Shown here in pieces: positions 8,489-16,940 of a stretch of DNA of 51,010 bases. The position numbers and the translations under genes are program-made. A model generated the notes under the pieces. The model made no database searches. It saw only the letters and a program-made list of their open reading frames with translations, and was not told the DNA's origin. Positions within the stretch are counted from its first letter, which is position 1; the number at the start of each line of letters is the position of its first letter. The DNA lies in the NCBI GenBank assembly GCA_019359275.1, contig JAHHHP010000039.1, forward strand, positions 1 through 51,010. Direction: 5' to 3'. Source of the DNA: Myxacorys chilensis ATA2-1-KO14 (lineage in GTDB: Bacteria; Cyanobacteriota; Cyanobacteriia; Leptolyngbyales; Leptolyngbyaceae).

Positions 8489-8938
8489 TTATTCGTAAGT
8501 CCAAGCGGTGAGTGTGGGTTGCCAATTCACCAACTCTTCGTCTTTGAACCACAGGGCAATTTCACGCTGAGCCGTCTCGATCGCATCGGAACCATGAATT
8601 AGGTTGCGTCCGATACTGACGCCAAAATCGCCTCGAATCGTTCCCGGTTCTGCTGTTAGCGGATTGGTTGCGCCAATAACTTTTCGAGCGGCAGCAACGA
8701 CGCCATCGCCTTCCCAGACCATTGCAATAATTGGGCCGGACGTGATGAACTCGACTAATCCACTAAAGAAGGGGCGCTCTTTGTGTACGTCGTAATGTTG
8801 TTCTGCCAATTCGCGACTAACGCTCATGAATTTAAGACCGACGAGCGTAAATCCTTTCGTCTCAAACCGTTTGATGATGTCACCAATGAGTTTGCGCTGA
8901 ACTCCATCGGGCTTAATGGCTAAAAAGGTGCGTTCCAA
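8489..8938 (-). CDS. ndk: nucleoside diphosphate kinase
   Basis: Ndk transfers the gamma phosphate between nucleoside triphosphates and diphosphates through a phosphohistidine. The 149-residue length is normal. The active site is [10 protein letters not shown] with His115. The N-terminal [15 protein letters not shown] and the [12 protein letters not shown] block are typical. It is the only gene between the palindromic terminator and the divergent speA promoter region. Confidence 0.97.
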   Translation of the reverse strand: MERTFLAIKPDGVQRKLIGDIIKRFETKGFTLVGLKFMSVSRELAEQHYDVHKERPFFSGLVEFITSGPIIAMVWEGDGVVAAARKVIGATNPLTAEPGTIRGDFGVSIGRNLIHGSDAIETAQREIALWFKDEELVNWQPTLTAWTYE

Positions 8939-9177
8939 GCTGGGACTCCCAAAAAAATTACTGATTTTTACAAAGACCAGATTAGCCTAGAACGGGTGAG
9001 AGGGCACAGGTAATGAAGAGGGCAGTCTCTAATGTTTTCGTCTGAAATCAGCCATTGAGACTTCTGATGTGTGATCTCCTCTATTAACGTCTTGTGACTG
9101 ACTTCGATTTTTGCAACGGTGCGATAGACTGGCATTCGATTGAGACTATCACTTGAGACTATTACTGGGGGAGCCGC

Positions 9178-11178
9178 ATGATGGGAGAACGTTCCACGAT
9201 CGCCAAAAAAGACGCAAATAATCTGAGCCGTGAACCAAACTTAGAGGTGAACGGACGGAAAGCCGTTAGCGTTTCTCCCGATGCAAAGCAGGCTTGGACA
9301 ATTGAGGATAGTGAGGATTTGTACCGAATTGAGGGGTGGGGTGATCCTTACTTTTCGATTAATGCGGCGGGTCATGTAACGGTTTCCCCTAGAGGCGATC
9401 GCGGCGGGTCGCTCGATCTGTTTGAATTGGTGAATGCGCTCAAACAACGCAATTTAGGTCTACCGCTATTAATTCGGTTTTCAGATATTTTGGAGGATCG
9501 GATCGAGCGGATTAATGCGGCATTTGCAAGAGCGATCGCACGCTACAGCTATGGCGGCATTTACAAAGGAGTGTTTCCGGTTAAATGCAATCAGCAGCGT
9601 CACTTGGTTGAAGATTTGGTGCGCTTCGGTAAGCCTCACCAGTTTGGTTTAGAGGCAGGGTCTAAACCAGAATTGATGATTGCGTTAGCGACGCTAAAGA
9701 CGCCAGGAGCATTAGTGATCTGTAATGGCTATAAAGACAGAGAATATGTAGAGACCGCAATGCTAGCGCGGGGATTAGGAAAAACTCCGATCATCGTTTT
9801 AGAGCAAATCGAAGAAGTGGACTTGGTGATCGAAGCGAGCCGTAAGCTGGGGATCAAGCCAATTTTGGGTGTGCGGGCGAAACTGAGCGCGAAAGGCATC
9901 GGACGGTGGGGAACCTCGGCAGGCGATCGCGCCAAATTTGGGTTAACGGTTCCTGAAGTGATTAACACAGTGAACCAATTGAAAGCCGCAGACATGCTGG
10001 ATTGTTTGCAGTTGTTGCATTTCCACATTGGGTCTCAGATTTCGGCGATTAGTGTGCTCAAAGAGGCGCTGCGGGAAGCGGGACAGATTTATGTGGAGCT
10101 ATCGAGACTGGGTGCAAATATGCAGTATCTCGATGTGGGCGGTGGTTTGGGTGTCGATTATGACGGGTCTCGCACGAATTTTCATGCTTCTAAAAATTAC
10201 AGCACTCAGAACTACGCCAATGATGTTGTGGCGGCGATTAAAGATGCTTGCTCGATCGCGGCAATTCCAGTACCGACTTTAGTGAGTGAAAGCGGACGAG
10301 CGATCGCATCGCATCAATCGGTTCTGGTGTTTGATGTGTTGGGAACGAGTGACGTGTCTTCTGAAGAACCCGAACCTCTGCAAGATGACGAGTCGCTTAC
10401 CGTTCGCAATCTCTATGAAACCTATAGCTCGATTAATGCCGAGAACTTTCAGGAGATGTATCACGATGCGACGGAGTTCAAAGAAGAGGCGGTCAGTCGG
10501 TTTGGATTTGGACAACTGACGTTGACAGAGCGGGCGCGGGCAGAGCGCCTGTATTGGGCCTGCTGTCAGAAGATTCTAGCGATCGCACGTCAGCTAGAAT
10601 ACGTTCCTGATGATCTTGAAGACTTAGAGAAAATCATGGCGTCGATCTATTACATGAATCTCTCGGTTTTTCAGTCTGCGCCAGATAGCTGGGCGATCGA
10701 TCAACTCTTCCCGATTATGCCGATTCATCGTTTAACTGAGGAACCGACAAAGCGGGCAACATTGGCGGATCTCACCTGTGATAGCGACGGCAAGATTGAT
10801 CAGTTTATTGATTTGCGTGATGTAAAGTCGGTGCTTGAATTACACGCATTGAAGCCGAGCGAGCCGTATTACTTGGGGATGTTTCTCAATGGGGCATACC
10901 AAGAAATTATGGGCAACTTGCATAATTTGTTTGGGGATACGAACACTGTTCACATTCATCTGACGCCGAAGAATTATCAGATTGAGCATGTTGTGAAAGG
11001 CGACACGATGAAGGAAGTCCTAGGTTATGTTCAGTACGATGTGGATGATTTGATTGAGAGTATTCGGCGTCAGACAGAACAAGCACTGGAGGACGGGCGC
11101 ATTACATTGCAAGAGTCGCAGTTGCTGTTGCAAAACTACGAGCGGAGCTTGAGCGGATACACCTATCTGTCGTCTTGA
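9178..11178 (+). CDS. speA: biosynthetic arginine decarboxylase
   Basis: SpeA is a PLP enzyme converting arginine to agmatine, the first step of polyamine synthesis. The 666-residue length fits the family. The PLP lysine is K136 in VFPVKCNQQR. The glycine-rich phosphate loop DVGGGLGVDYDG and the alanine-racemase-like barrel with LLHFHIGSQ are present. The C-terminal part contains SIYYMNLSVFQSAPDSWAIDQ and ends at SGYTYLSS. GGGGGAG lies directly before the ATG at 9178. A second ATG follows at once, so the start could be one codon later. No other polyamine gene is adjacent. Confidence 0.96.
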   Translation: MMGERSTIAKKDANNLSREPNLEVNGRKAVSVSPDAKQAWTIEDSEDLYRIEGWGDPYFSINAAGHVTVSPRGDRGGSLDLFELVNALKQRNLGLPLLIRFSDILEDRIERINAAFARAIARYSYGGIYKGVFPVKCNQQRHLVEDLVRFGKPHQFGLEAGSKPELMIALATLKTPGALVICNGYKDREYVETAMLARGLGKTPIIVLEQIEEVDLVIEASRKLGIKPILGVRAKLSAKGIGRWGTSAGDRAKFGLTVPEVINTVNQLKAADMLDCLQLLHFHIGSQISAISVLKEALREAGQIYVELSRLGANMQYLDVGGGLGVDYDGSRTNFHASKNYSTQNYANDVVAAIKDACSIAAIPVPTLVSESGRAIASHQSVLVFDVLGTSDVSSEEPEPLQDDESLTVRNLYETYSSINAENFQEMYHDATEFKEEAVSRFGFGQLTLTERARAERLYWACCQKILAIARQLEYVPDDLEDLEKIMASIYYMNLSVFQSAPDSWAIDQLFPIMPIHRLTEEPTKRATLADLTCDSDGKIDQFIDLRDVKSVLELHALKPSEPYYLGMFLNGAYQEIMGNLHNLFGDTNTVHIHLTPKNYQIEHVVKGDTMKEVLGYVQYDVDDLIESIRRQTEQALEDGRITLQESQLLLQNYERSLSGYTYLSS

Positions 11179-11269
11179 TCTTGTAGAACGGGGGATTGTA
11201 GAACTAATAGGCTGTTTAATTGTCTTCTTCAGCTTCGGAATCCCCTCCCATAGGATTTGCAGAAATGGC

Positions 11270-11512
11270 GGTCAAGGTAAGATAACAAAGCACATGTGAA
11301 CCGTATTAGTGTAGGGGAAGTCCGGTGAGAGTCCGGTGCTGTGCCGCAACTGTGAGGGATGAGGGATGAAGGATGAGGGATGAAGGGTGAATTTATAGCA
11401 AACGGATTTGAGTTGTGAAATCTTGGGCTGTTCACGCCTGGTTCAAAATTGCTATTTTCATCCCTCATCCCTCATCCCTCATCCCTGTTCTAAGCCAGAA
11501 CACCTGCATTGC
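11270..11512 (+). promoter_or_regulatory. cobalamin riboswitch with repeat-expanded internal stem
   Basis: The leader holds the conserved core GGGGAAGTCCGGTGAGAGTC followed by CGGTGCTGTGCCGCAACTGT, and the 3' B12 box AAGCCAGAACACCTGC at about 11492-11507. These are the diagnostic elements of the cobalamin (AdoCbl) riboswitch, in the right order and strand. The B12-binding chelatase gene starts about 50 nt downstream. The peripheral region between CAACTGTGA and the B12 box is unusually filled by heptamer repeats (separate entry). Control would repress the chelatase when B12 is plentiful. Whether it acts on translation or termination cannot be seen, and no clear U-run hairpin lies before the start codon. 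Confidence 0.9.
11354..11487. repeat. inverted heptamer repeats inside the riboswitch
   Basis: Five heptamers of GAGGGAT type occupy 11354-11388 (units 3 and 5 are variants). Four of ATCCCTC type occupy 11460-11487. The two arms are complementary over four heptamers, 26 of 28 positions pairing, so the RNA can form a long hairpin enclosing about 70 nt. Confidence 0.88.
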
Positions 11513-11559
11513 TGCTTATTCACTCTATTTCCTGCGTTGCACAGGAAAAGGGACTTAAA

Positions 11560-12570
11560 ATGTTGACTCTAACGCTTGATGATTTTGCTTGGGAACAAGA
11601 GGCGATCGCATCGCTGGCGCTCCCGCCACTGCCGATTCAACGTCCGTTGCTCTTAATTGGGCACGGAACTCGCGATACGGATGGACGACAGAGCCTGATG
11701 GATTTTGCGGAGGCGTATCAGGCCCTCGATCGCAGTCGTCCGGTGTTGCCGTGTTTTCTGGAGCTGACTGAACCGACGATTCAGGAAGGGGTGGATCGAT
11801 GCGTGGAGCAAGGATTCACAGAGTTCTCGGTGTTGCCAATTCTGTTGTTTGCGGCGAGACATAACAAGTTTGACGTGACGAATGAACTCGATCGCGCGAG
11901 ACAACGACACCCACAAGTGAAGTTTCACTATGGGCGACATTTTGGAATTACGCCGGGAATTTTGGAGTTGTGGCGATCGCGGTTGGCTGAACTCGATAAT
12001 TCCACGATTCGGCGGGAAGATACGGTGCTGCTGTTTGTGGGACGGGGGGCGAGTGACCCGGATGCCAATGGAGATGTGTATAAGTTAGCGAGGATTGTCT
12101 GGGAAGGAAGCGGATATCAGACGGTTGAGGTGTGTTTTATTGGGATCACTCATCCTCGGTTGGAGGAAGGATTTCGACGGGCGCAGCTTTATCAGCCGAA
12201 GCGGGTGATCGTTTTGCCACATTTCTTGTTTACTGGAACGCTGGTGAAGAAGATTTATGATGTGACGGCTCAGATGCGGGAGCGGTATCCAGAAACGGAG
12301 ATTGTGAATCTGCCTGAAATGGGAATTCATCCTCAGTTGTTCTCGATTTTGCGCGATCGCGAGATTGAGACGCAGTTGGGACAGGTGGCGATGAATTGTG
12401 AGATGTGTAAGTTCCGGTTGGCGGCGGTGTCGAAGGGGCATGATCACTCGCACGATCATGGGCATGATCATCATCACCATCATGGGCATGGACACGCGCA
12501 TGGGCATGAAAGTGTAGATCCTTACGCGAAGCTGTCGGACTATCATGAGCGAATTTGGCAGGCTCCGTAA
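11560..12570 (+). CDS. cbiX: CbiX-type sirohydrochlorin cobaltochelatase with His-rich tail
   Basis: The gene sits behind a cobalamin riboswitch and encodes a two-domain long-form chelatase. The first domain begins [19 protein letters not shown] with the conserved metal-site His, and has [16 protein letters not shown]. The second begins [20 protein letters not shown] and contains [17 protein letters not shown]. The C-terminus has a His-rich stretch (about residues 288-318, [20 protein letters not shown]) that likely binds or stores cobalt or nickel. I chose the ATG at 11560 with AGGAAAAGGG upstream, giving 336 residues. A TTG 51 bp upstream overlaps the riboswitch end. The enzyme would insert cobalt into sirohydrochlorin. 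A nickel or iron chelatase role is possible but less likely given the B12 leader. Confidence 0.92.
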   Translation: MLTLTLDDFAWEQEAIASLALPPLPIQRPLLLIGHGTRDTDGRQSLMDFAEAYQALDRSRPVLPCFLELTEPTIQEGVDRCVEQGFTEFSVLPILLFAARHNKFDVTNELDRARQRHPQVKFHYGRHFGITPGILELWRSRLAELDNSTIRREDTVLLFVGRGASDPDANGDVYKLARIVWEGSGYQTVEVCFIGITHPRLEEGFRRAQLYQPKRVIVLPHFLFTGTLVKKIYDVTAQMRERYPETEIVNLPEMGIHPQLFSILRDREIETQLGQVAMNCEMCKFRLAAVSKGHDHSHDHGHDHHHHHGHGHAHGHESVDPYAKLSDYHERIWQAP

Positions 12571-12620
12571 GTGTCATAGATCTTTCGTCTTCAGCCTCAG
12601 AAGCTAATCTTGCTCTTGTT

Positions 12621-12640
12621 CCCTCTCCTGCGGGAGAGGG
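12621..12640. repeat. dispersed palindrome CCCTCTCC-TGCG-GGAGAGGG
   Basis: An 8-bp perfect stem with a four-base loop lies about 50 bp after the chelatase stop. No T-run follows, so it is probably a dispersed repeat element that could still act as an RNA 3' end. Confidence 0.6.
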
Positions 12641-12792
12641 TAAGGGTGAGGGTAGCCCGGACGATTGCAGTTAGTAATCGGTCAATAGTATTCGTTGATG
12701 GACTTATAGATTCCACTAACTGAAGTGTCGCTTGTTTGCCCTGCTCAGACATACAATGCCTCTATGTAGTGATGTTTCTGGATACGTTGAAC

Positions 12793-12987
12793 ATGCGATC
12801 GAGAGAGCAATTGATTCAAGAAATTGAACAGATGCCAGATGATTTGCTGGATGAGGTGTTCGATTTTCTAAAGGTTCTGCAAACGAAGCATTCTCAGGAG
12901 AAACTTGAGGTGAGTCTGCTAAGTGAGTCTGCATTAGCCAGAGATTGGCTCAGACCAGAGGAAGATGAAGCGTGGCAAGATTTGTAA
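12793..12987 (+). CDS. antitoxin of a MazEF-type pair (DUF2281-like)
   Basis: The product of 64 residues starts MRSREQLIQEIEQMPDDLLD. It continues EVFDFLKVLQTKH and ends ARDWLRPEEDEAWQDL, a layout typical of small cyanobacterial antitoxins placed before MazF/PemK toxins. Helical dimerisation at the N-terminus and a toxin-binding acidic tail are expected. I used the ATG at 12793. An ATG 21 bp upstream (12772) is also possible. The stop overlaps the toxin start by 16 bp, so the two are translationally coupled. Typically such antitoxins also repress their own promoter, but no operator is visible. Confidence 0.8.
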   Translation: MRSREQLIQEIEQMPDDLLDEVFDFLKVLQTKHSQEKLEVSLLSESALARDWLRPEEDEAWQDL

Positions 12988-13304
12988 AAGGCGACGTGGT
13001 TGTGGTTCCGTTTCCTTTCTCTGATTTGACGCAATCGAAGAAACGTCCGGCGTGGGTGGTTGCCGGGTTGCGCGGAGAGGATTTAATTCTGTGTCAAATC
13101 ATCAGTCAGTCTATTTCTGATAATTATGCGATCGCTGTTGAGAACAGCGACTTCGATTTAGGGAGTCTCAGGCAAAGTAGCAATATTCGTCCTAATCGTT
13201 TGTTTACAGCCGATCAACAAATCATCTTGTCTAAGGTGGGGCGGGTAAAGGCTGAGAAATTAGATGAGGTGATTGCAAAACTGATTGAGATTTTGCAGCA
13301 GTGA
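12972..13304 (+). CDS. MazF/PemK-family endoribonuclease toxin
   Basis: The 110-residue protein has the fold signature GDVVVVPFPFSDLTQSKKRP near the N-terminus with the basic catalytic loop, and AWVVAG and DLGSLRQSSNIRPNRLFT downstream. The family cleaves mRNA at short specific sequences and is held inactive by the upstream antitoxin. It overlaps that gene by 16 bp. Length and motifs are complete, so the pair is probably functional. It ends close to the STAND gene, which is convergent. Confidence 0.9.
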   Translation: MARFVKGDVVVVPFPFSDLTQSKKRPAWVVAGLRGEDLILCQIISQSISDNYAIAVENSDFDLGSLRQSSNIRPNRLFTADQQIILSKVGRVKAEKLDEVIAKLIEILQQ

Positions 13305-13342
13305 ATGAGGATAGCAGTAGCTTGCGATCGCGGTCTCGATTC

Positions 13343-15640
13343 TCAATGAAACACAAATCGCATCACCTGTCCGATGAATCGTTTAATTTGCCGCAAGAGT
13401 TGATGCAGGAAAGAGCGGCGGAGAGGGCGACGATCGCTCGATCGCAGTTGGTGATCTGTTGATCGCAGGTGTCGATCGCTCATCTGCGTTTTCTGACGAA
13501 ATTCCGCTAGGTTTTCTCGCACCGTTTTCGTATGGGGATGATTGGTTCCCAGCATTCTCTCGAACATCGCCAACGCTTGCTCGTACAACGGTTCCGCTTC
13601 GCTGTAGCGTCCTTGCCAATTGTAGAGACCTGCTAAGTTGTTCAGGCTCAATGCCACATCTGGGTGGTCGCCCTCAAACAGCACTTGATACATCGTCAAC
13701 GCTTGCTCGTACAATGTTTCCGCTTTGCTGTAGCGTCCTTGTGACCGATAGAGACTGGCTAAGTTGTTCAGGCTCAATGCCACATTCGGGTGGTCGCCTT
13801 CAAACAGCACTTGATACATCGTCAACGCTTGCTCGTACAACGGTTCTGCCTCGCTGTAGCGTCCTTGTGACTCATAGAGATAGGCTAAGTTGTTCAGGCT
13901 CCCTGCCACATCCGGGTGGTCACTTTCAAACAGCCCTTGCCGCATCGCCAACGCTTGCTCATACAACGGTTCTGCCTCGCTGTAGCGTCCTTGTGACTCG
14001 TAGAGAAGTGCTAGGTTGTTCAGGTTCGTTGCCACATCCGGGTGGTCACTTTCAAACAGCCCTTGCCGCATCGCCAACGCTTGCTCGTACAACGGTTCTG
14101 CCTCGCTGTAACGTCCTTGTGAATAGTAGAGAAGTGCTAAGTTGTTCAGGCTCAATGCCACATCTGGGTGGTCGCCCTCAAACAGCACTTGATACATCGC
14201 CAACGCTTGCTCGTACAACGGTTCTGCCTCGCTATAGCGTCCTTGTGAATAGTAGAGACCTGCTAAACTGTTCAGGCTCAATGCCACATCCGGGTGGTTG
14301 CCCTCGAACAGCCGTTGCGTCACCTCCAAACATTTTGCACACCAATGTTCCGCTTCAGTAAAGAGTGCCTGTCCTGCATAAAATTGCGCTAGTCCAATAA
14401 ACGACCACAGCAGATCACCTCCTTCCAATCCTTCTGTGTAGTGGTCTGCAACTTCTTGAACATGCGATCGTACTCCCGAAAACCACTCAATATCCTTCGT
14501 CGGTGGGTTATGTGGCATTCGGCCTGCGATCGCACTCATTACCAACACAAATGCCGATCGTAACGGTGCTTCGTCTACGGTTTTAACAGCCTCCGCTTCC
14601 TGTTCTTGCAAAAACTGCCGAATCAAAGGATGCAATCGACACACCCCAGGAGCATCCTTTTCAATCTGCACGATGGACGCATTCTCTAACCGCGCCTTCC
14701 GTTCTCCCAGCAGGTACGCCTCTCCTTCCACACGCTGCATCATCCATTCCGCCAGATTCCAAGAAATCCAATCGCGCGCGAAGTAACTCAGCAATCGGGC
14801 AACCTGTTGTTCATCCGCATCCAGCGTTTCCCACGTCAGCACAAACGCCGCTCTCACGCCCCGTTCTGCTGTAATTTCATCCTCCTGCGATCGCTCCAGT
14901 GCCGGGTCTTGCATTCCGTTTGCTTGCAGCCGTTCCCAAACTTGCGAGAGCGTAGTGTGTCGATCTCTGGCAAGATAGCAGCCGACTAGCTCGATCCCCA
15001 ACGGCAAATAGCCCAATCCCTCACAAAGTTTGTCTGCCAGTTCTGAATCTTTATTAACTCGTCCATGTTTCTCCAAACCTGCCAGCAGCGATCGCGCCTC
15101 TGGCGGTTGCAGCATCTCCAGATCGATCCGAGGAAAGTTGGGCAATACATCTTTTCGGCGCGTCGTCACCAGCACCCGAAACCGAGCCTCTTTTGGACAA
15201 TACGATCGACACTTTGCCCACTCGGGAATGTCATCCAACACCACCAGCGTCGTTTCATTCGGCGTCCAATGCCTCCAGCACCATTGCACCAACTGTTCGA
15301 GATCGATATATTGCTCTTTCGCTGCCGCCAATCCCTCCAACTGCTGATCGAATTCTGCTTTCAGAAGAATCTGAGTCGCCAAATCACCCGTTCGCCCGTT
15401 TAGCCAATAGATGCCGCCCCCATAATCTTGCTTATGTCGAGTCGCATACTGCACCGCTAGCTGAGTTTTGCCCACGCCACCCATTCCAGCTACGGCAGAA
15501 ATTACCGCACCTTCCGATGATGTGAGAAATTGATGCAGATCTTCAAGCTCCTTTGCGCGTCCTACGAAATTAGGAGACGCGGTATAAGGAATTTCATATA
15601 ACGGCGTTACTTTGTCGGAGCCGGATGCCGACGAATGCTC
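13343..15640 (-). pseudogene. NB-ARC/TPR STAND ATPase, separated from its N-terminus by an in-frame TGA
   Basis: From 15640 the frame continues directly after the TGA of the upstream segment and stays open to 13343. The first 52 codons encode the linker and the strand before the P-loop (FVGRAKELEDLHQF then AVISAVAG), but contain no ATG, GTG or TTG. The first ATG is inside the P-loop (GMGGVGKTQLA), too late for a normal nucleotide-binding site. The rest has Walker B (LVVLDDI), the conserved GLGYLPLGIELVG of NB-ARC proteins, and seven TPR units, then a basic tail. Such proteins are signalling or defence-type switches with a TPR ligand sensor. As written the gene is broken, unless the TGA is read through or internal initiation occurs. 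A sequencing error is also possible. Confidence 0.85.
13490..14362. repeat. 126-bp repeats coding seven TPR units
   Basis: Seven 42-residue kinesin-light-chain-like TPR units follow each other (residues about 375-665 counted from the ATG at 15484), most beginning YSEAEPLYEQAL and containing DHPDVALSLNNLA. Several neighbours are nearly identical in DNA, which suggests recent unit duplication and easy gain or loss of units. Confidence 0.88.
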
Positions 15641-16081
15641 TCAGGGGTTCGTTCCAAAATACTGATGTGTCCCAATGTATTGAGTTCCTCCCTGTTCTGC
15701 CTTCGCCTGAATGCCCGTCGCATTGTCATAAACGTTTTGCGTCATGCTGCTATTGTCTTGCAGCTTCCCAGCATTAATTTCTTGTGCGATCGCTTTCAAT
15801 TCATTCGCAAACTCAGGATACTCATCCATCACGACATCGAGATTCTTAACCACCGTTTCCGATCCCGACTTGTCCCCTTGCTCCAATTTAGCCAATGCTT
15901 CATCCACTTTCTCCGATCGTCCCCGCAACCGAGCCACGATCGCCTGTCGCAAGTCGTCCATTCGTTTCAGAGCAGTCTCGGTAAACTTCTTGCCGACTTC
16001 ACCCGCTCCCGCTTCAACCAGTTTTCTAAACGCAAGATCGATCAATATAGCAGCCGTCAACGTTGATGCAGGCTCTACCAT
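15641..16081 (-). CDS. N-terminal segment of the broken STAND protein
   Basis: The 146 residues read MVEPASTLTAAILIDLAFRK and later LDVVMDEYPEFANELKAIAQ, ending GTHQYFGTNP before TGA at 15641-15643. I recognise a helical N-terminal domain found ahead of NB-ARC/TPR regions, or alone, in cyanobacterial STAND proteins. It ends with a QDNSSMTQN-type stretch. The TGA is in frame with the downstream NB-ARC part with no frameshift. This segment could be stable alone, but would lack the ATPase and sensor. Confidence 0.75.
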   Translation of the reverse strand: MVEPASTLTAAILIDLAFRKLVEAGAGEVGKKFTETALKRMDDLRQAIVARLRGRSEKVDEALAKLEQGDKSGSETVVKNLDVVMDEYPEFANELKAIAQEINAGKLQDNSSMTQNVYDNATGIQAKAEQGGTQYIGTHQYFGTNP

Positions 16082-16254
16082 AACTAATTCAAGTAAGGGC
16101 TATATCTTTTCTACCTCAAGAATCAAAGATGTTCCGCAAATGTCCAAATTTTCTACAGAGAACAGCACTGATGAGGAAAAAATGCGATCCTACGGAGCTT
16201 GCAAAGCAATCGTTCTATGTTGTAATGCGATCGCTTTGCTTCACGAAGTGGTCA

Positions 16255-16401
16255 TTTCTATTTGAAACAGGACGATTCCTATTTAAAGCCGGAACGTTTC
16301 GATCTCAAATAGAATGATTCCTGTTTCAAACAGAAGCATTCCGATCTCAAACAGGAACCGTCCTGTTCAAAACAGAAACATTCCGATCTGAAGCAGGATT
16401 G
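16255..16401. repeat. degenerate array of seven 21-bp units
   Basis: Seven consecutive 21-bp units start at 16255, 16276, 16297, 16318, 16339, 16360 and 16381. The loose consensus is TTCCGATCTCAAACAGGAAC plus one base. The units TTCCGATCTCAAACAGG and TTCCGATCTGAAGCAGG are closest to the 21-bp units at 2270-2500. No long frame runs through it. The 16082-16530 gap holds nothing else that I recognise. Confidence 0.85.
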
Positions 16402-16530
16402 ATCCAGATCTATCCCTCTTTAGCCGAGCTAGCGATCGCTGCAACCCCAGAATTTCCGTCTAAATAGGCTGCGAATTTGCCATCAGACCTGCTCTACTAA
16501 GAAGAGTACCCCTCTATTTCATCTCCGCCG

Positions 16531-16749
16531 ATGTCAAAAGAATTTCAGGTCGGCTCCAAAGTTCGTCTGATCGCACTTCCGCCCTATGTCAAGACTGCCG
16601 ATCCCATGCCGATGCTCCGTCCAGCATCACTCATTCGAGTCGGAGAAGAAGGCATCGTCCTCGATCGTCGTCCCGGCGGATATTGGGGCATCCGGTTTAG
16701 CAAAGGTTCCTTTCTGCTCGATGATCAATATCTAGAATCCATTGATTGA
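16531..16749 (+). CDS. sipA: SipA-like regulator (DUF3148)
   Basis: The 72-residue protein reads KEFQVGSKVRLIALPPYVKT then ADPMPMLRP, RVGEEGIVLDRRPGGYWGIR and SFLLDDQYLE. This matches the DUF3148/SipA family of small SH3-like proteins, which in Synechococcus bind the sensor kinase NblS and modulate its activity in high light and nutrient stress. The length fits the family (about 70-80). The ATG at 16531 is the only sensible start. It is monocistronic and convergent with the next gene. Confidence 0.88.
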   Translation: MSKEFQVGSKVRLIALPPYVKTADPMPMLRPASLIRVGEEGIVLDRRPGGYWGIRFSKGSFLLDDQYLESID

Positions 16750-16887
16750 TATAGAACTGACGCTTTCATTGGCAGCGGATTTGATAGCGGATGTAACAGA
16801 TAGGACAGGTAGATTCTTTTTGTCCATTGCAAAACTTCGCCTCAAGCATCCGCCACATCTGTTACCCAATCCGCTGCCACATAAAAA

Positions 16888-16919
16888 AAGGAGCGCTTCG
16901 GACTCGCCGAGCGCTCCTT
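16888..16919 (-). terminator. rho-independent terminator, leftward
   Basis: AAGGAGCGCT at 16888 pairs perfectly with AGCGCTCCTT ending at 16919 across a 12-base loop. Read on the minus strand the stem is followed by seven Ts, so it terminates the channel gene at 16941. Confidence 0.88.
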
Positions 16920-16940
16920 GAACTATAAGGAGAGTCAACT

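Noticed and set aside
13459..14361. Long open frame of 300 codons on the plus strand
   Set aside because: It is the antisense of the repetitive TPR coding region, open because of repeat composition, with no ribosome-binding site or family match.
12793..16081. Defence island (MazEF, STAND, methylase, TIR-like)
   Set aside because: The candidate pieces are scattered over 37 kb among housekeeping genes, and the STAND gene is broken.
16255..16401. CRISPR or attachment site
   Set aside because: Same reason: contiguous 21-bp units, no integrase or spacer structure.
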